A DNA stretch of 8,742 nt from NCBI GenBank assembly GCA_034716535.1, contig JAYEJW010000445.1:1-8742 (forward strand), written 5' to 3'. The stretch comes from JAYEJW01 sp034716535. Lineage in GTDB: Bacteria > Pseudomonadota > Gammaproteobacteria > Chromatiales > Chromatiaceae. Every line of letters begins with the position of its first letter. Position 1 is the stretch's first letter. Below, one piece after another: positions 6,379 through 8,742 of this stretch. Below the pieces are notes generated by a model. It worked only from the letters and a program-made list of their open reading frames with translations, did not search any database and was not told the DNA's origin. Both the position numbers and the translations under genes were made by a program.

Positions 6379-6828
6379 TCAACTCTTTGCCTCGTGCTGC
6401 TTGTCTGCGCGATTAGACGTTCCATCGAGCCATCGCCGCAAATCCTCGGAGGCGTCCTTGAGCAGTTCCTTGAGGGTCGCGACGTTCGCAGCAACAATCT
6501 CGGTGCCCTGCTTCACCTTCTCTTCATGAATCTTATGCAGCGGATCAGCGGGATCCTGATGGTCCTTAGGCAGGATGCTGATGATGTCGCCGGAGACTAG
6601 ATTGATCTCGGTGTAGAAGGTGGTCGAGACCGGCACCTGGCCGTTTCTCGGGTCGACGGACAGACCGCTACCAGGGTCCTTGCTGACAATGAATGCCCCC
6701 TCGCCGACACAGGTGTAGATCTGGAGCTCGACCAGGGATTCCAGCGCATTGACCAGCCGCTGACCGACACTCGACCCGGCTGGCGGCTCGGGCTTCTCCA
6801 CCGTTAGTTCAGGATTCTGGTCAGGCAT
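6379..6828 (-). CDS. Unknown 149-aa protein with a diverged DGD-type module
   Basis: First gene of the minus-strand operon, with a strong ribosome site (GGAGG at 6839-6835, six bases before the ATG). No named family is recognised. After a Pro/Glu-rich start (1-18) comes a helix, then LQIYTCVGEG (35-44). The module follows: QVPVSTTFYTEI (64-75) aligns with EVPVTSTQITEI of the 375-aa protein, and SGDIISILP (79-87) aligns with DGDIITRVHP. A helix from LHKIHEEKVKQG (97-108) parallels LHELHNE. The first Asp of DGD is Ser here and RVH is ILP, so it is the most diverged copy. The charged C-terminus (128-149) is probably flexible. No signal peptide or membrane segment is visible, so it is probably cytosolic. 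Confidence 0.75.
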   Translation of the reverse strand: MPDQNPELTVEKPEPPAGSSVGQRLVNALESLVELQIYTCVGEGAFIVSKDPGSGLSVDPRNGQVPVSTTFYTEINLVSGDIISILPKDHQDPADPLHKIHEEKVKQGTEIVAANVATLKELLKDASEDLRRWLDGTSNRADKQHEAKS

Positions 6829-6886
6829 ATGTTTCCTCCGATTCTGTACCGATTGTTGTCCCCGGATGCAGTGTCTGATGACTTCT

Positions 6887-6928
6887 CAATCGTCTCCCTT
6901 TGCCGTAACGGCATTCCTGGGACGATTG
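6887..6928. promoter_or_regulatory. 42-bp concentric dyad upstream of the minus-strand operon
   Basis: CAATCGTC (6887-6894) pairs with GACGATTG (6921-6928), and inside them TGCCGT (6901-6906) pairs with ACGGCA (6908-6913). Both share nearly the same centre, about 6907. The dyad lies 59 bases before the start of the 149-aa gene, in the region that separates it from the plus-strand genes. No T-tract follows on either strand, which argues against a terminator. It could be an operator for a dimeric or tetrameric regulator, or a 5'-leader hairpin. Confidence 0.45.
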
Positions 6929-7421
6929 ACAGAGACCCGCGCAGACATGTCCCTGTGAAATCTGGACCGAAGTCACCGACGGTCACCAATCTAAAACATA
7001 GTCGATCCAACCTCTGTTTTCGACCTGCGAAGACGGTAGTCGAACCCAACCGAGACAGAGAAAGGGTGCGATCGGGTCAAGACGCGCGGGCAGAGGGTCT
7101 CCAAGGCCTTTGTTTGTTGGGGGCGGCGAATACACGAAGGACGATACCGTAGTCTCCTGCAATAACGGCGCAGGGACGACAGCCCCGACTGCTCGATCAT
7201 CTCGGCCGGGGACTGCGCTTGAGTTGGACTATCCGCACACCCTTTTATCGAATTCGTACTCCGGTCCGGGATGGACCGGATCAGATTCGACCGCTCGTTC
7301 GAACGGTTCCTCGCCCGTACACAGAGACCCTGTCCACTGAAACGGAGTAACTCCAGCCGCATGGCTTTCCCCACAGCCTGCTAGACTTACCGAAGCTCTG
7401 TTTTCCGCTGGACATCGCCAA
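6929..7421. other. Non-coding stretch with scattered palindromes
   Basis: Frames here are open on both strands (for example 6991-7374 minus) but are Arg/Ser-rich and match nothing I know, so I call no gene. The visible structure is a perfect hairpin TCCGGTCC-GGGAT-GGACCGGA (7260-7280), with palindromes CGAATTCG just before it (7249-7256) and CGTTCGAACG after it (7296-7305). A weak promoter-like pair on the plus strand, TTGAGT (7219-7224) and TTTTAT (7243-7248), precedes the hairpin with an 18-base gap. The composition looks like decayed DNA. Confidence 0.35.
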
Positions 7422-7587
7422 ATGCCGCTAACTGGTGCACCGCTGCCCGATCCCGTTGCTGTTCCCGAGTTGCTCCGCGTCGGCCTTGAAACACGGCCGG
7501 ATGCTAACGCTGTCGTCTCCCAGGAGCAGCGCTGGACGTTCGGCGAACCGGATGCGGCGAGCGATCGCTTTGTTGCCTCCGTCCGAA
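7422..7587 (+). pseudogene. N-terminal remnant of an AMP-forming acyl-CoA synthetase
   Basis: From ATG 7422 the frame reads MPLTGAPLPDPVAVPELLRV, then GLETRPDANAVVSQEQRWTF and GEPDAASDRFVASV. This is the usual opening of ANL-superfamily acyl-CoA/fatty-acid ligases: the short helix before RPD-x-x-A-V-V, the W-T-F-G-E-x-D strand-helix, and A-S-D-R-x-A. Pro in GEPDAA replaces the common Leu. Similarity stops near codon 55, where such enzymes would continue to LGL-x-PGD. The frame then runs on as Ser-rich sequence overlapping the next gene. Only about a tenth of the enzyme remains and no ATP-binding motif is present. The break falls 13 bases before the start of the 286-aa gene. Confidence 0.65.
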
Positions 7588-7600
7588 CCAGCCCCCGCCT

Positions 7601-8461
7601 ATGTTCGATTACATCATCGGCCTCGTCATCGTCGTCGTCATCCTTCTGGTACCTCAGATCCGGAAGGCCGCTTTGCGGCTGCTCGGGCTGACTGCGATCG
7701 CCGGGATCGCCGTTGCGGGGATCGGTCTACCAATTTGGGGGCTCTACGAGGCCAAATCCTGGCTGATCTCGCCGACACCGGTCGTCGAGGCTCCGGAGGA
7801 CGAGGCGCTTGGGAACGCACAGAGCGCAAATACCTTGACGGCGGAACAGGAGGAGGGGCAGCGTCGTCTCGAAGGAGAGCGCGAGCAGCAGGCCGAAGAG
7901 CAGCGGCTGATCGAGGAGGAGCAGTTCCGTATCGCTGGCCTTGCCGAGACCGCACGTTCTGTCGTCGCCAGGGAGCGCACGTACGCAGCGGTCGCCGCGT
8001 CTTCTCCGCAACTCCCCGGCGTCGATCAGGTATCGGTTGATCTGATCAGGATCCGGATTCCCAGTTGGCGCAGCAATGAGCTCGCCGAGCGTGAAAAGGG
8101 CCTGATTCGCGTTTGGCTGCACTCGATCGGCCTGACGCCTGAGGAGACGAAAAGCATCTACACCGCGAATGGCTGGGGATCGGTCTACGACCTCTGGCGC
8201 AAGGAAACGACGACCGCCACAAAGCCCACCCCGGACACGCAGGTACCCGTTGCATCCGTCCCGGAACAGTCCCCGCCTCCCGGCCCCGATCCGGAATCCG
8301 AGCCGGAAGCCCAACCCGAGCCGAGGCCGGAGCCTCGCCAGGCAGCGCGTCGTACCTTTCCCCAAACAAGAGCGGTCGCGCCCAGATCGGAACCGAGACG
8401 AGAATCTACAGCCCGGCGGCGCCCGGCGCCCGAACGAGAAGTAGGGCCGTTCGGGTACTGA
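7601..8461 (+). CDS. Membrane protein with coiled coil and Pro/Glu-rich tail, unknown function
   Basis: No family is recognised in this 286-aa protein. Residues 4-19 and 27-48 are two membrane helices separated by a short basic turn (QIRKAALR), so both termini probably face the same side. A linker leads to a Glu/Gln/Arg coiled coil (about 80-110), then a more globular part (about 140-200; VSVDLIRIRIPSW, GLIRVWLHSIGLTPEETKSI, GWGSVYDLWRKE). The tail is Pro/Glu-rich (207-248, with repeated PEP and PRPEP units) and ends basic and Arg-rich (249-280). The ATG at 7601 has no good ribosome site and sits directly behind the acyl-CoA synthetase remnant. The layout superficially recalls TonB- or TolA-like energy couplers, but those have one N-terminal helix and a defined C-terminal domain, which I do not see. 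Divergent from the minus-strand operon. Confidence 0.65.
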   Translation: MFDYIIGLVIVVVILLVPQIRKAALRLLGLTAIAGIAVAGIGLPIWGLYEAKSWLISPTPVVEAPEDEALGNAQSANTLTAEQEEGQRRLEGEREQQAEEQRLIEEEQFRIAGLAETARSVVARERTYAAVAASSPQLPGVDQVSVDLIRIRIPSWRSNELAEREKGLIRVWLHSIGLTPEETKSIYTANGWGSVYDLWRKETTTATKPTPDTQVPVASVPEQSPPPGPDPESEPEAQPEPRPEPRQAARRTFPQTRAVAPRSEPRRESTARRRPAPEREVGPFGY

Positions 8462-8614
8462 TGCAGCTCTTGTTCCGTGGCGTCACGCCTGGGAGGGCGT
8501 TGTTGACCGCTTCACAGGTTACGAGAGATCCCTGAGGATATTCGCTGATTCGTGATGCGCGCCTCACGCAGGAAGCAAGTTACAGAAACGCAATGAGGTT
8601 TCCGCACAAGAAAA

Positions 8615-8635
8615 GCCCCGCTGGGAATGCGGGGC
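8615..8635 (-). terminator. Intrinsic terminator for a minus-strand gene entering from the right
   Basis: On the minus strand GCCCCGC, ATTCCCA, GCGGGGC forms a perfect 7-bp GC stem with a 7-base loop, followed directly by TTTTCTTG. This is the classic form of a Rho-independent terminator. It lies 76 bases past the stop of the partial gene at 8711. On the plus strand the stem is followed by AAAGG, so it would not end the 286-aa gene. Confidence 0.75.
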
Positions 8636-8670
8636 AAAGGGAGGGTATTGGAAAGGTTCGGCGAGAGGTA

Positions 8671-8694
8671 GGGGGCGGGCCTAATCCCGCCCCC
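8671..8694. repeat. Perfect 9-bp GC hairpin after the partial minus-strand gene
   Basis: GGGGGCGGG (8671-8679) and CCCGCCCCC (8686-8694) pair perfectly around a CCTAAT loop, 17 bases after the TGA at 8711-8713 on the minus strand. No T-run follows. It may protect the 3' end of the message or work in tandem with the terminator at 8615-8635. Confidence 0.55.
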
Positions 8695-8710
8695 AGCTTC
8701 ACCCAACCCC

Positions 8711-8742
8711 TCAGAACTGAAGGTCCGGGTTACCGGCGATCC
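8711..8742 (-). CDS. Extreme C-terminus of a minus-strand gene, cut by the window edge
   Basis: The minus strand gives ...IAGNPDLQF and a TGA at 8713-8711. Two hairpins, one of terminator type, follow at once, which makes this frame the likely end of a real gene. A terminal Phe is common in outer-membrane beta-barrels, but nine residues are too few to name it. Confidence 0.35.
   Translation of the reverse strand, partial: IAGNPDLQF

Noticed and set aside
7219..7248. TTGAGT-N18-TTTTAT as a promoter
   Set aside because: Weak match, no gene at a suitable distance except the dead synthetase fragment; not listed as a promoter.
6829..7374. Open frames 6829-7152 plus and 6991-7374 minus
   Set aside because: Arg/Ser-rich with no motif or ribosome site supporting either; treated as non-coding.
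7435..8365. Long frames over the 286-aa gene (7435-8040 plus, 7727-8365 minus)
   Set aside because: Arg/Ala- and Arg/Gly/Leu-rich shadows. The chosen frame shows membrane helices, a coiled coil and a coherent globular part.
1..8742. CRISPR array, tRNA or rRNA genes
   Set aside because: No regularly spaced repeats and no tRNA- or rRNA-like segments were seen by eye.

Overview
The window looks like an accessory region of a high-GC gammaproteobacterium. A sulfur-oxidising or purple-sulfur lineage is a guess from gene style, not a sequence match. An envelope-stress operon and an unassigned operon sit among decayed fragments of mobile and toxin genes.

Layout, left to right. At 1-600 lie two broken genes: the C-terminal part of a REP-associated (IS200-like) transposase on the plus strand, and the C-terminal half of a VapC-type PIN toxin on the minus strand. 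At 598-3381 is a compact Cpx-like signalling unit on the plus strand: a sequence matching the CpxR box exactly (GTAAA-N5-GTAAA), a structured leader that may mask the ribosome binding site, a Spy/CpxP-family periplasmic protein, an OmpR/CpxR-type response regulator and a HAMP histidine kinase whose start overlaps the regulator's stop. The chaperone-like protein, regulator and kinase would form a feedback loop. At 3400-3594 is a transposase-like C-terminal remnant with two in-frame stops.

The minus strand from 6828 down to 3661 is the most novel part. Three successive genes (149, 375 and 233 aa) have no function I can name. All carry one recurring module: a GD-containing strand (DGD followed by RVHP in two of them) and then a helix that begins Leu-x-x-x-His. 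The 233-aa protein adds membrane segments. Downstream is a mosaic of cell-wall-hydrolase pieces: the C-terminal end of a GH19 chitinase/endolysin domain, a bacterial SH3 domain, and what resembles the C-terminal half of a cysteine amidase/endopeptidase. A 42-bp concentric dyad lies 59 bp upstream of the first gene and is a candidate control site.

At 7422-7587 is the N-terminal remnant of an acyl-CoA synthetase, cut off just before a 286-aa plus-strand gene (7601-8461). That gene encodes a protein with two membrane helices, a Glu/Gln coiled coil and a Pro/Glu-rich tail. At the right edge, the last ten codons of a minus-strand gene are followed by two GC-rich hairpins, the second with the form of an intrinsic terminator.

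All family calls come from reading motifs by eye; no database search was possible.
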